From assembly GCF_027942865.1 (NCBI RefSeq), contig NC_134524.1, positions 20,203,536 to 20,267,535 on the forward strand: a stretch of 64,000 nt of DNA. The letters are read 5' to 3'. A program made the position numbers and the translations under genes. Below are positions 21,779 through 33,291 of the stretch, piece after piece. How positions within the stretch are numbered: position 1 is the stretch's first letter; every line of letters begins with the position of its first letter. The DNA is from Odontesthes bonariensis (Eukaryota; Chordata; Actinopteri; Atheriniformes; Atherinopsidae). Under the pieces are notes generated by a model, which saw nothing but the letters and a program-made list of their open reading frames with translations, ran no database searches and was not told where the DNA came from.

Positions 21779-22434
21779 AGGGATAGTTCGCCTCTCTTGA
21801 CATGAAGCTGTATGACATCCCATATTAGCAATATCATTTATGAACATTGACTGACCCCCTGCTGCGTCCTGTGAGCCGAGTTCCAGCCTCGTCTTGGCGT
21901 TGACAAAAGTAGTCTGGCTAGTTGGCTGGGGCTTAAAAAATAAAGCGTTTTGCTTCTCAAAACAATATACGTTCAAAAGAGTAATACATTTGCATCACAA
22001 AATCGTTGTGCAGGAAAAAGTCAGACCTCACAATCGCTTGGCGCTATTTTCTCTCCCTTCGTATCACTGCGTGCTGTGTAGTCCGTGCAGACCGAAGTGC
22101 AGACCGAGCAGTCCCTTGCTTCCGAGCAGTAAACGGCAGGCGGCAGCAGGCAGTGATACGAAGGGAGAGAAAATAGCGCCAAGCGATTGTGGGTCTGACG
22201 TTTTCCTGCACAACGATTTTGTGATGCAAATGTATTACTCTTTTGAACGCATATTGTTTTGAGAAGCAAAACGCTTTATTCTTTAAACCCCAGCCAACTA
22301 GCTACTTTTGTCAACGCCAAAACGAGGCTGGAACTCGGCTCACAGGATGCAGCAGGGGTAAGTCAATGTTCATAAATGATATTGCTCGTATGGGATGTCA
22401 TACAGCTTCATGTCAAAAGAGGCGAACTATCCCT
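21779..22434. mobile_element. Large foldback element inside the Harbinger
   Basis: The two ends, AGGGATAGTTCGCC and GGCGAACTATCCCT, begin inverted arms of about 285 bases separated by about 80 bases. The arms match closely throughout, for example the CTTCGTATCACTGC stretch and its reverse complement near the loop. The duplicated reading frames seen on both strands here come from the palindrome and are not genes. Confidence 0.88.
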
Positions 22435-22986
22435 GTAAGAGAATTTGCGCATTCACCAATTTTTCTCCCCAGGTATTTTCTTTCAGGTACGAACAGAATT
22501 TACGAGTGATCGTAGGAGTTTCATAAAATAGTCCGTTGTTATTCTAATCAAGTTTACTTGACTAATGGAGTGTATATTTAATTAATTTGAAGCAAATATA
22601 TATGAATATATACATTATACCCCATAATGATGCTGCCATTATTCTGTTTGACTTAAATTATGCACTAATTGAAGATTTATTTGAATCTGTATATAACAAG
22701 GTCAATGGGAAGTGTAACCAGCGGCTGACTTGCTACTTTTAGATGCCTTAGCGCCTCAGGCTCTTGAAGAGAACGTGTAGAGACCTCGTGGAGACAGACG
22801 AATGGCTGACATCGCGATTTAGATTGCCAAGGACTGTGCTGCTGCAAATATGCAGCTTGCTAGAGCCACAACTCCAGAGAGAAACACGTCCAGGTCCTCA
22901 CCACCCTTGGATTTTTGGCCACGGAAACCTTTCAGAGGGAGATTGGAGACAGATCGGGGATGTCCCAGTGCTCTGTGAGTCCTACG

Positions 22987-23852
22987 TAGGGATGGGAATC
23001 GAAACCCGGTTCTTGTTGAGGACCGGTTCCCAGTGTTTCAATTCCTTGGAATCGTTTTGCAATTTTGCAAACGATTCCCTTATCGATTCCAGTGGGCGCG
23101 AAAGGCATCCAGTGCAGTCAACAGTAAACATGGCGCGGTACAAACGCTCGAAAGTTTGGTTACACTTCCCTAAAAAAGACGACAACAGGGCAACTTGCAA
23201 AGTGAATATTTCATCAAAGGGAGGAAATACTACCAACATGCAATAATTATGAATGAATGTTTTCGATCCGCTCCGGACTAACGTTGGTGAATCTCAACCC
23301 AGCAGTAGCAACGTTAGCATGTCCTCGGCTAACACTACAGGTAACTAACTAACAAACACTGTCTATTATGTTAGCGCCATTAGCCTCATGTAAAGCACAT
23401 TGAGTTGCCTGTAGTATGAAATGCGCTATATAAATAAAGATGCCTTGCCTTGCCTTGCCTCATTGTAAAACCTGCTATTAGTAATGTTTAACGTTAAATG
23501 AATGCCTTCTCATGCATTACATATAGATGACCATCACCAGAGACAGAGTCTGAGTGGCTCAGAGCCAGAGGCTGGTGGTACTACCCCCAGTTCACATCTA
23601 CTTCCAGCTTCTCCTTTCACCAGAGCAGGGAAGAGTTAAATTAGCCAGGCCATGATAGACCAATGTGGACCTCACCGTTGTTGGGTTTGTAAGGTCATGA
23701 CTCGTGTTACTTCTAAACTAAACAAAGTTGATGCCAATCGACCGTTTTTCCCCCAAATGAGAATCGATAAGGGAATCGATAAAGAACCGAATCGTTAAGC
23801 AGAATCGAAAATGGAATTGGAATCGTAAAAATCTTATCAATTCCCATCCCTA
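22987..23852. mobile_element. BED-finger hAT element relic
   Basis: The ends are TAGGGATGGGAATCG and its inverted partner ATTCCCATCCCTA, flanked by GTCCTACG (22,979-22,986) and GTCGTACG (23,853-23,860), an 8-base duplication with one mismatch. At 23,130-23,243 an ATG-started frame reads a BED zinc-finger start (KVWLHFPKKDDNRATCK, then GGNTTNM), typical of ZBED-type hAT transposases. The catalytic domain is absent. Confidence 0.82.
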
Positions 23853-24109
23853 GTCGTACGCTCCCCTTGGTCATCGAAACTCTCATCAGTTTATCCCCCA
23901 TGGTACATCAAATTCCCATACACCGCTGTCCAACAAGTACAAATTAAGAGGGACTTTCATGCCGTGGCTGTACTGCCAAACATAATCGGAGCAATAGACT
24001 GTACACATATACACATTAAAGCACCCGTGCTGTTGTGGAGCGCACTGAGCTGAAGGCCAGGTGGGTGCGTCTCGATACAGCGGGTGGCAAACTGCTCTAT
24101 AGCCCAGAA

Positions 24110-24182
24110 AATAGAATAGAATAGAATAGAATAGAAAAGAAAAATACTTTATTCATCTCCCAATGGGGGAAATTCAAAGGCA
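24110..24182. repeat. LINE-tail fragment with AGAAT simple repeat
   Basis: A run of ATAGAATAGAATAG is followed by ACTTTATTCATCTCCC and GGGGGAAATTCAA, a small module common at the ends of fish LINE or SINE copies. It interrupts the Harbinger C-terminal frame between LLYSPE and VLHNIA. Confidence 0.5.
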
Positions 24183-24767
24183 TGCCAGCTGCGTTTTGCA
24201 CAATATTGCCATGAACGAGGGTCTCCCACAACCTGAACCAGCTCAAGCAGACCAGAAGGTGTGGTGCCAGAAGACCCCCCTCATGGACCGCCCCATCGAA
24301 GAGCCATCATGATGAGGCAACAACTGATCGCACGGCTTTAGTTGCAGTCATCGAGCACCTTTTTAAAGGGGATAGAGAATCAAAATCGTCTTTTTCACGT
24401 TTTTGGTGTTAGTTCTGAGTCTCCCCGCTGTGGGGAGTACACACGAAGTGCCAGCAAGTGTCAGAACCTCTGTTTCAAGTACTCCCCTTTTTTGAATATC
24501 CCCCAGAAAAAGTGCCAATCCGTTTTTGTGAACTTGCACTAATGAAGCTGCACTGTTGTTGCTCTGTATATTGGATACTGTGTATTGTTGTACACACCTT
24601 GTACATTTTACATTCATATATTTTTATTCTTTATTTTTTATTATTATATCCAATGTCACATGTTTGCACCTTACGCCGCAGCAAATTCCTAGTTAGTGAA
24701 CACTGTTCACTAACAATGGCAATAAAACAAATTCTGATTCTGATGAGCTTTCTTTTCAGTCAGTGTA

Positions 24768-25376
24768 TAAAGCCTGGTTTATAGTCGGTAACGCAAGACG
24801 CAACGCAAGCCCTTGCGCGGTTGCAAGCCCCCCCTTGCGTGCTTGCGTGTGTCACCTCAATTTTCTAAACTTTACGCAAGACGCAAGCGCAAGCCACTGG
24901 CTGTGTTCGAAACCGCCTACTACTTGAAAAAGGCATATTCGATCTGACAGTATGCAGAGCGTTTACACACAGTGCACTTCACTCCTGCCCGAGCCGAAAT
25001 CAGCCGGCCTGAAAAGCTGATTTCCCTTAAGCTATAAACTCTGTAAATATATAACTTTAGCAACATTTGAAACATTTTCAGGCGAGAAAGTAGTCGTTTA
25101 GACCCCCAAGGTGTTGAAAATCTGACAAAATACCGGCTATTTACAAGAAGAAGAAGCATGAATCCACTCGAAGAGGTCCTGGCGGTGAATTTCCTTTCAT
25201 CATAGTAGGCTTGTCATTGAAAAAACCCGCTACTCCACCTACTGTCCTGGCGGTGAATCGCCACGCAGCACACACAACCGCCGACAAGCAAAATGAAGTA
25301 TAAACGTCTCGAGCCATTAACATACGCGCAAGACGCAAGCGCAAGGGCAGTTAAAAGAAGTATAACTCAGCCTTTA
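24768..25376. mobile_element. MITE with CGCAAGACGCAAGCGCAAG-type ends, containing another MITE
   Basis: The ends TAAAGCCTGGTTTATAG and TATAACTCAGCCTTTA are imperfect inverted repeats, and both sides contain the distinctive CGCAAGACGCAAGCGCAAG words in matching positions. At 24,899-25,146 lies a truncated copy of the MITE that is complete at 61,982-63,234. Confidence 0.6.
24899..25146. mobile_element. Truncated copy of the GGCTGTGTTCGAAAC MITE
   Basis: It starts GGCTGTGTTCGAAAC like the element at 61,982 and matches its left part to CCGGCTATTTACAA, then stops. Where the 61,982 copy has a 637-base palindrome between two TTAA sites, this copy has a single TTAA (in TTTCCCTTAAGC). It therefore serves as the empty site for that insertion. 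Confidence 0.75.
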
Positions 25377-25658
25377 CTCTGTAGCTCTGTTTTCAGTGAG
25401 AGCAAGGGCAGCCAATCAAGCAACGGCAACCGAATAGCGCCAACACCTACCTGCATTTCATAATGAGGTTGCCAGATAAGCTCTGAAACTACACCAATAA
25501 GGGCAAACGACGCATTCTAAACCCAGCATAGTGACAGCTGTTTCAGAGAGCCTTTTAGGGAGGTTCTGAGCCATTACAGACCCAACCAATTCTTTTTGGG
25601 CTACATATCACATCACAGAACAAGGATTAATGCCCCAGTCAACCATTCTCTATCACCT

Positions 25659-25877
25659 TTAATCCATTTTCATATCAAACCATTTCAAACCACTTCTTTC
25701 TTTCACGGAATTAACAGCACTCATAATAACTTCCCATTTCTTGGCTTTAGCAGGTCCTGTAATTCCACTGCTGACACTGCTAAAAATGACAGATTTTCCT
25801 TTCTGGATCTCTGAAAGCAGAACTTCAATCTCAGAGCCCGTAAAGTTGTTCTTTTTGCGCCTTGATGCCATTCTCAT
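25659..25877 (-). pseudogene. Harbinger Myb/SANT-like partner protein, fragment
   Basis: The 72-codon frame contains NNFTGSEIEVLLSEIQKGK and then KKWEVIMSAVNSV, a Myb/SANT-like DNA-binding domain as encoded by the second gene of PIF/Harbinger elements. It runs opposite to the transposase, and both reside between the Harbinger ends. It is shorter than usual and likely decayed. Confidence 0.6.
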
Positions 25878-26225
25878 GACTCAACACTCAACACTTCCTG
25901 GCACAGGGAGAGGAAGCGAAGCCTTATGTGGTATTATTGTGGGCACGTGCACTTAAATACGCATGGGTAACATTCATCATTTTTCAGTTTTCACACTTTA
26001 TCTGAAGTTAAGAGCGTTTGTTGAATCTGAGAGAAATTTAGAATAATAATACGAAAATCTTCTTGCATGAGGCCCATTGTTATTGTATGTTTTTATCCTT
26101 AAATTAAAATGCACATTTTTTTCTATTACTCAATCAAATAGAATTACAGTATTGCTATCTGTTGCTTTATGGGATTTTTTGTTATTGCTGTAATAAATGA
26201 ATTATGTAAGTAATCAGCTACTTAC

Positions 26226-26290
26226 CTGCTGGGAAGATGAGAACGGTTCGAGGTGATGCATTTCTTCATAAACGCCTGAAACTGTCTGAT
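26226..26290 (-). other. Likely 5' non-coding exon of the SecA-like gene
   Basis: On the minus strand CTTCCCAGCAG|GTAAGTAG is a strong donor ending at 26,226. About 85 bases upstream an AAATAAAAG (26,310-26,319) could act as a TATA element. Joined to the acceptor at 21,577 this makes a 4.6-kb 5' intron that contains the whole Harbinger nest. The exon's left limit is a guess. Confidence 0.35.
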
Positions 26291-27379
26291 GCTCATGAGC
26301 AACCCCCCGTCTTTTATTTCCGCCCAGGTATGCCTGGGCTCCGCCTTTAGGGAATTACCTTCCTTTCAATTTTGACTTCTTCGAAATGGGTCATTTACTG
26401 TACATGTGGATGCAAATCAACCACGTCAGAAGCCAGCCTGATTTTGCATAAAGATTTTTTAGTTCTTCTGCAAAACACTATTCTTAAATGTGGACGAACG
26501 ACCCTTACATCATCACATCATGATCGTAAACATCCCAGTCACCTTGTACAGCATCAACTTTTCACACAAGCAAGTAGAATTCATTTAATGTAAGTTATAT
26601 TTGCATTTTCAAGCATTTAAAATCTGAAACACTGAAATTATGTGTAAACCTTTAAATAGAACCATTTTCTTTCTACTTCACCTTTACTTTCTGTTCTTTT
26701 GTGTTACAGCTGAACATGATCGCCATAAACAGAAAAACAGATGAACTGACTGTTTGGCAAACACGCACCATGTCTCGGGCAAACTTGTTTTCCCTCATTT
26801 GTAAACGCTCGACAAGCATCAACGATCTCTGTCTGGTTTTCCTTTTGCTTTATTAATCTTTTGATCAGCCCAAAATATGGCCTTTCCATGAGCAGATGGA
26901 AACATGTCAGACGTTAAAATGCCTGTGTGTTTTATACAGGCTACGGCCAAGTTTGGGATGGAAAAGCTTTCAACATTCTGCCATGCTTTTATGAGATTGC
27001 TAAGAATTAAAAAATATATATATTCATGTATTTCTGTTTCACAAAGCACTGAAAAATGATAATATTCACACGTGATTCAGACTAAATATGAAGAAGAAGC
27101 GATGATTTCTACGCTCATCCAAAGATTTTTAAATGAAGCTTAATGTTGCTTCTGCTTTTGGGACTGTTTTTAGATCATTTATAGCACACTGAAGCAGAAT
27201 TTTCTTTCTTCTTTAAAACTTTTTTTTACCTCTATTAGTCCAGTGTCAGCTTCCTGCTCCAATGTGCTAACAAGTTAGTTAACCGTGTGATAGTTCCTGT
27301 GTAACCTTTCTTGCATTGATGCTAATAGTAAGGAGAAATAACACTATGATCCACAGTTAAAAAGATTAAAAATCAAGAG

Positions 27380-27385
27380 AATAAA
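27380..27385 (+). terminator. Polyadenylation signal of the conserved 3'-end block, copy B
   Basis: AATAAA with the same T/G-rich downstream sequence as in copy A. No coding exons precede it within copy B, because copy B starts at about 26,606. It is thus a gene end detached from its gene. Confidence 0.4.
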
Positions 27386-27807
27386 ATCAAATTTTCTTGT
27401 GTGGCTGATTTCTCTGTGTGACACAATGAACAAATGTACCGTAACTTCGTTTTCAGCATAAATATTAATACTAAAAACTATAAAAAAAAATTGAAATTTG
27501 AAATTTGATTGTGAAATAATCAGGTTAAAAAAACCAAAACCATATCAGAATTGCTTGGACAGTTATTGCTGCCATCGGCCCCACCCTGTCAGCATTCTTC
27601 CTGTTACTTTCTGTTTTGTGTGATCTGGCAGAACTGCTGATAGCCACAAAAAGAAAATAGATCCTCTGGTTGTTTGGTAAACCTGGGGAAAAAAAAATTT
27701 GACAAGCCTCAGCCATTTCTGTGTTTTCTTTTAATTTCTTAATGTAGTAGCATAGAAGTGCCCCTTCTATGTTCTTACTGCTGATTGCCATGAGTGCTGC
27801 TTAGCAG

Positions 27808-27834
27808 CCAATCACAGAGGTGGCGACTATAAAA
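27808..27834 (+). promoter_or_regulatory. CCAAT plus TATA promoter-like pair, copy B
   Basis: CCAAT at 27,808-27,812 and TATAAAA at 27,828-27,834, kept as in copy A with the same spacing. The solo LTR begins 36 bases after the TATA box. Confidence 0.4.
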
Positions 27835-27870
27835 GCGCCGGCCCTCCGACAGGTTCCTCCTCTGCGTTAC

Positions 27871-28222
27871 TGTCAGGTTCAAATACCTACAAATTCATAA
27901 AGAAGAGAGAGAGAGGCGTTTAGGATTTTTACTCATGAGGAGAGCGATGAGGAGACAACTTCTTACACACCCTCTAAAACCGCTCTGAAGCTTCTCCTCA
28001 CGCCTCCTCCATTTTATTCTGAAAATGGGTGTGTACAAACAGCTCTCAAAAGAAGGGAAGGGGGATCCAGTTTCAGGCCGGACCAGACCACATTCCTAAC
28101 AGTGGAATTTACCACCTTCACAAAAAGGAGCAAAGCACAACTTTGCTTAAAACTCTTAATCAATATAACAAAAACAGAGTATATATGGGATAACTAACAT
28201 CAAATGTATTTATAACTCAACA
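27871..28222 (-). mobile_element. Complete solo LTR, copy B
   Basis: It runs from TGTCAGGTTC to AACTCAACA and is flanked by the 5-base duplication GTTAC (27,866-27,870 and 28,223-28,227). It is the reverse-oriented homolog of 11,969-12,341. It was already present before the segmental duplication because copy A has its left part at the same site. Confidence 0.9.
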
Positions 28223-29719
28223 GTTACTCAGTGGGGTCATGTAGCACTGAAAGGATCGGATGATTGGCGAAATTACAATAAGAATGAGTTATTAAGTGCA
28301 TGTAGACACCTGAATCTGACAAGAAATTGGATCGGTTCATTATTACTTTTTTTCAGTTTTTGATTTCTTTATTTCTGGATTTCCTAATTCTTTCTTTTGC
28401 AGGTGCTGGTGTCTCGGTGGTGGCATCCCCCTTTCTGTTTTTTTTTTTTTTTTGCTTCGTTTGGGAAGCAGGTCTACTTTAGCGTGCGTTCGATTTTACT
28501 TTTGTCCAAGTGTGATTCCTTTTAGCCAAACTTTTATACACTAATAAAAGTTGTATTTTTTTAACCTCGTCTCATGCTGCCTGAGTGACTTACCTGTGTG
28601 CCTTTAATATGGCAAAAGCCCATCACCTCCAACTAAACCTCTAAAACTGAACTGCTTGTCTTCCCAGCCAAACCAACCATACACCACAGCATTTGCATCC
28701 AAACTGAATCCTAGCTCTTGCTCCATCGATGGATGGAGTAGATGGAAACTTGGGTGTCATGATTGATGACACCCAATATCATGTAGGCCTATACACAGCT
28801 CCCGATTGGCTGTCTACTCTGTATAATCTCGTCTTCTCTTCCACGAGCACTTAAATAAACTCAGGAAAACAGAGCTGTTGCGTCAAAGAGTCTTATTTTT
28901 ACTGAAAGCGAAGCACACATTAAAGCAATTTGTTGAGCCTCACAGTTTTTCTATGTGTGATAGGAGACTGCTTTGGTTGGTGTGTTGATGACGTCACGAT
29001 TTCGTGCCAGCTATGTATAGTGGCGCAAGTCGATGCGCCAGTAGTTGCAATTTTCTCCGTCACAGAGGTGTCGCTGCTACGTGAAGCTTACCGCTACTCT
29101 ACAAGCACGAAAGTCGAGAAGAAAACAATGCCACTGTCAAGAGCAGGAACACTGTCATCAATGATACTGCTGCAGTATCTGGATCATTTAAATTAAAAGA
29201 GACACCAGACACTTTTAGATTTCCAACATGTTTCCTGTGAAGCAGCTTTGCTCATCAACAGTCTTTGGTTTGTTCAGCTGCTTGGTGTTGGGTTGGGACT
29301 GTTCTGTCTCGTGCTCTGTATCCAAATAAAGTCTCTGACTTGTTGTTTTCAAAATATGAAGAGTGATAAAAATTGAGTGGAACCTGGAAAATGCTTGAAC
29401 TCAGTCCCTCTGCCTTCACTGAGTTTAGTTCTTCACTTTGAGAGTGAAGCATGACAATGTTTCAGTCACGAGCTGTGACAGCTGACAGCTCCACCAGCCT
29501 GAGCAAATTTACTCTTTAATTAAATCCTGTGTCTGTGTCTGCTGTTCAACTTCAGTTTAATTCCACTTATTTGTTGCAAACATCAGAGAACAAAACAGAA
29601 ACAACAGTGAGTTTAATACGAGTACGAGTTTTACCAGTTACGGTGCAGGTTTGAAACTGGTCCTACTTTATATCTTTCATAGTAAGCTCTGTTCCCTCTC
29701 TGACAGAAAGTCCATGCTC

Positions 29720-29720
<1 letters not shown>

Positions 29721-29809
<89 letters not shown>

Positions 29810-29811
29810 GT

Positions 29812-29863
<52 letters not shown>
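29721..29863. repeat. (TATC)n microsatellite
   Basis: About 35 TATC units with one interruption (CTGTTTA near 29,808). It is absent from copy A. The apparent protein of repeated SIYL is an artefact of the repeat. Confidence 0.97.
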
Positions 29864-30592
29864 AAGCTGTGTAAGCTGTGGTAAAACTCCAGCATTCATA
29901 ATCTTAACTAAATATGACAGTGTTATTAAAATATTAATATGAATGCTCTCTTCCATCATAAAACCTCCTTTGATAAAGATTTCCCACATTTCAATGTTCA
30001 TGCTGACTTTCAGGGTGTAGTTACAGTTTATGGCCACCAGAGGGAAGTATAGAGACAGATGCAAAGAGGTTGTCAAGCTAGCAGATACGCAATTAGATAT
30101 CACTTTCGGTGAGGACATACAAATAAAAGCCTCCCAAATAATTGTAAGCGCTTTTTAAAAATCCTATATTTATGTATGTAATAACGTACTTTTCTTGAGA
30201 AATTTACAATTTTTTATATGTAACATATTCCCAGTTCACATATTTGATGTTTTGTTTTGACTTGGAGTCTTCATTTAGAAGACATGAATCTTGAATCTGG
30301 TTTTCCTTTTCCTGCCTCAGCTCATGTCCCACACTCCAGATCCGCTCAGATCCACAAGGACAGCTCGCCTTCTACGGAGACATTTTTTTAATCTGACAGT
30401 TCAGTTGATGGACAACATCTAAGCAGTTACTGTTGGGTCTCTGAGAGAAACGTGATGTTGAGGCGCACTCAGCCACCCCAGCAGCAGAACATCTGTCTGT
30501 CATGAAGGTGACGTCACTAACTGAAGAAACGGATAACAAGGAAGAAAAACAGGGGAAAGTAGTTCAAACGTGGCCTTTAGCTCGTTTCGGTG

Positions 30593-30639
<47 letters not shown>
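30593..30639. repeat. Long poly(A) tract, copy B only
   Basis: Forty-seven A residues lie inside a roughly 0.3-kb segment (30,475-30,793) missing from copy A. The flanks do not show a clear target duplication, so I do not call it a retroinsertion tail. Confidence 0.9.
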
Positions 30640-30641
<2 letters not shown>

Positions 30642-33048
30642 TGAATAAGCTCAGTAACAGGAGGATGGACTGAGTGTGAAAAATTCAGCCCCTTCTATCC
30701 GGCTCCATAAAGCCTGATTCCACCTCTCCGACCCCAGGGAGGGACACTACCCTGCCAAACTTGTTGGGGTTTGGTTTATCTGGGGTGTTCCACAACCATC
30801 TCTTGTCATTTTTCTTTTTGTCATCCAGGACCTTTCATCTTCATCCAGGGACTTGCACCACACAGGACTTGATCCGGAACCTGCAACATACTGATGGGAA
30901 CCTACCTGCCATACCCACCACACCACAGGTCCTTTCACATTTCAACAGCTTTTCGGGATCCTTTCCTATCTGACCTCTGACTGTTGGACTTAAAACACAT
31001 TCAAATTCTTCATTTAACAATAGTTCTGCTCTCTCTGACAGTTGAACCCACAACCTCTATCCCTGCAGACAGTTTCCAACCTGCTGAGCCATCTCATCCT
31101 GCTTTAACCTATCCTTCCACAGCACATTTCATTCTTCTCTTTGGGCTTTACACTCAGATGTCTTTCATTAAATCCCCACTTTGAAAACAACTTGTGACCA
31201 TTCAAAGACTCTCAGCTATCTCACCACAGTGATAAACAAACATTTCTCTTTCAACTGTGTGCTACTGAGCTTTATATACTTTTTTACTGCCTGGGGATCG
31301 ATCCTAAAACTTCTACACAGCTGAAGAGCGCTCTAACACCCGGAGCTAAAAGGCCACAGTGAATAATCCTGGGAATTCATTTGGATGCTTCATTTCTTTA
31401 ACACTTCGGTTCACAAACCTCCTCCTCTGATTCAATACAAACTCCAAACCTTTTCTCTCACTCGTCGTGGTGGCAGCAGCTTCTCCCATTACAGTCACCA
31501 ACACCTGAATGCCAGCCCGGAGGCTTTAAAACATCACTTTACAAAGCAGCCAGAGCCGCGACTTTCACTCCTGATCGCTGCTACAAAGACGATTTCACTG
31601 TTTCCAGCAGCTGGCTGGATTCTGGCTCTTCTGCGGGTTACAAACATCTTCACTCTGTGTGTGTGTGTGTAAATGTGTGTTAACAAAGCACACTGAGACC
31701 ATAATCAAGCAAAATTTAATTTCTACTTCATGAAGGAAAATAACAGCATGGGCTGGAGCTCTCACATGTCAGAACTTACTGATACACACAGAAACAGGGT
31801 GTTACACAAACCCTGCATGAGACACACGTCCCTTTTTCAGTCGCTGACTTCACACAGAAACACAAGCTAAACATGTATTTACAGACAGAAATACAACACC
31901 CAGCACCTGCTAAAGGACAATGAATCATTTCCCATCACTTCTCTCCTTTTCACTTTATATGTTAATATTAATCACTCAGAACAACAAATACAAATTTACT
32001 TCACTCATAACTAAATATCACATCCCTCAGAAACATCAAATGTGTTCATTCACATTCACACAAAATAAAAGAAATAACAGGAAACTAATTAACCGTCCCT
32101 TTCAGAAGGAGCTTCAGAGATAGAAGGAGCGAGCCAGAGATTTCAATCTAAAGCGAGCCGTAGCATTTGATGACCGACAGACTTTTCTATCGTTCGCACA
32201 ATAACGCCTCTGAGACGAGGTAGAAGTGCTGATATGGATGACCCAATATAAGTGAAACAATCAACGCTTTCCATTTACCAAACAGAATCAAACCATCCCG
32301 GAAGGAAAGCATCCACACCTGACTTTTCAACAGAGGCCTTCCAAAGCTCTGCGAACACCAACATCTGATGCTCATTGTTCAGCATGAAAGTACAGCAACA
32401 AACAGCTCCACACTCAGCCACCAACACTCTCACAGAGCAAACACGATGCTGTTTTCACAGGGAAAAAAGCTGATGTGACCATCTTCTCTGTGGTCAACAA
32501 AGTGACATTTGTTCAAGTCTGTTCAAGCAGAGGATGTCTGACAAGTTGATGCTGAGGGTCTCATTGGTCAAATCCCCTTAAAAGTAAAAAAAAAAAAAAA
32601 AAAAAAAAGCACCTCATCTCAGGCCAATCTTTTGCCGTATTTTCAGTGCTGGAACATGAACACCAGCTGTTTCTGAATCAGGAATCTGAGCCGCATTCGG
32701 AGAAAGTGCCTCTGGTCAGCGACACCTTTCTCTGGAGAAAACAACAAAACTATTACAATGCAATACGATAACTTATGCAACAACAAAACAAAAATGACCA
32801 AATGCAGCGTCATACCTGCCTGTTCTCAGTCTTCCTTCAGGTTGTCCTTCAGCTCCTGGGGATTCCGGCCTCCTCCTCTCAGCCTGCTGCTTCTTTACAG
32901 CCGCCTCGGCATTCTTACTTCAGTTCATCTGGACCCAAACACAGCGGCGGTGTCTTCTGAGCCAGGATGTAGAAGAGAAGGGGCGCGTTGTCCAAAGCCT
33001 GAAAACAGACACAGTGAAGAGAGAAACGCTGCAAGTTCACTCAAAACA

Positions 33049-33291
33049 CAACGGAAGTTCGCCAGGCCACTAGGGGGTCTCGACCTTTGGGAAAGGGGAT
33101 CGACTATGGAGTACCGAAGGAGAAGAAAGTATAAAGGTACGTTGTCCTTCATATCTTTTTTAAACACTTGACATAAAGACATGAAGGACAACGTACCTTT
33201 TGACTCTCTTTTCCTTCGGTACTATGGTCGATCACCCATAGTCTATCCCACATTGGTTGAGACCCCCTAGTGGCCTGGCGAACTTCCGTTG
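33049..33291. mobile_element. Foldback MITE, copy B
   Basis: Same hairpin element as 6,075-6,318, with ends CAACGGAAGTTCGCC and GGCGAACTTCCGTTG. Differences between the two copies are few. Confidence 0.8.

Larger units (their letters stand above)
22760..24340 (+). pseudogene. Harbinger transposase relic (HARBI1-like)
   Basis: Three pieces in order can be recognised. The first (22,790-22,980) reads EWLTSRFRLPR and then FQREIGDRSGMSQCSVS, the N-terminal helix-turn-helix region. The second (23,900-24,035) has IIGAIDCTHIHIKAP, around the first catalytic aspartate. The third (24,040-24,300) has RWVRLDTAGGKLLYSPE and then VLHNIAMNEG, the C-terminus. The region holding the other catalytic residues is missing, a hAT element splits pieces one and two, and a LINE tail splits piece three. 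Not functional. Confidence 0.8.
21713..26075. mobile_element. PIF/Harbinger element with several nested insertions
   Basis: The ends are inverted copies of GGGCCTCATGCAA (21,713-21,725 and 26,063-26,075). Inside are a plus-strand Harbinger-type transposase relic (22,760-24,340) and a minus-strand Myb/SANT-like frame (25,659-25,877), the two-protein layout of this superfamily. At least four younger sequences interrupt it: a foldback element, a BED-type hAT, a LINE tail and a MITE that itself holds another MITE. A 3-base target duplication is not clear. Confidence 0.82.

Noticed and set aside
22044..22269. Pairs of similar frames on both strands
   Set aside because: Caused by a palindromic element.
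29651..29884. Open frame of repeated SIYL
   Set aside because: It is the translation of a TATC microsatellite.
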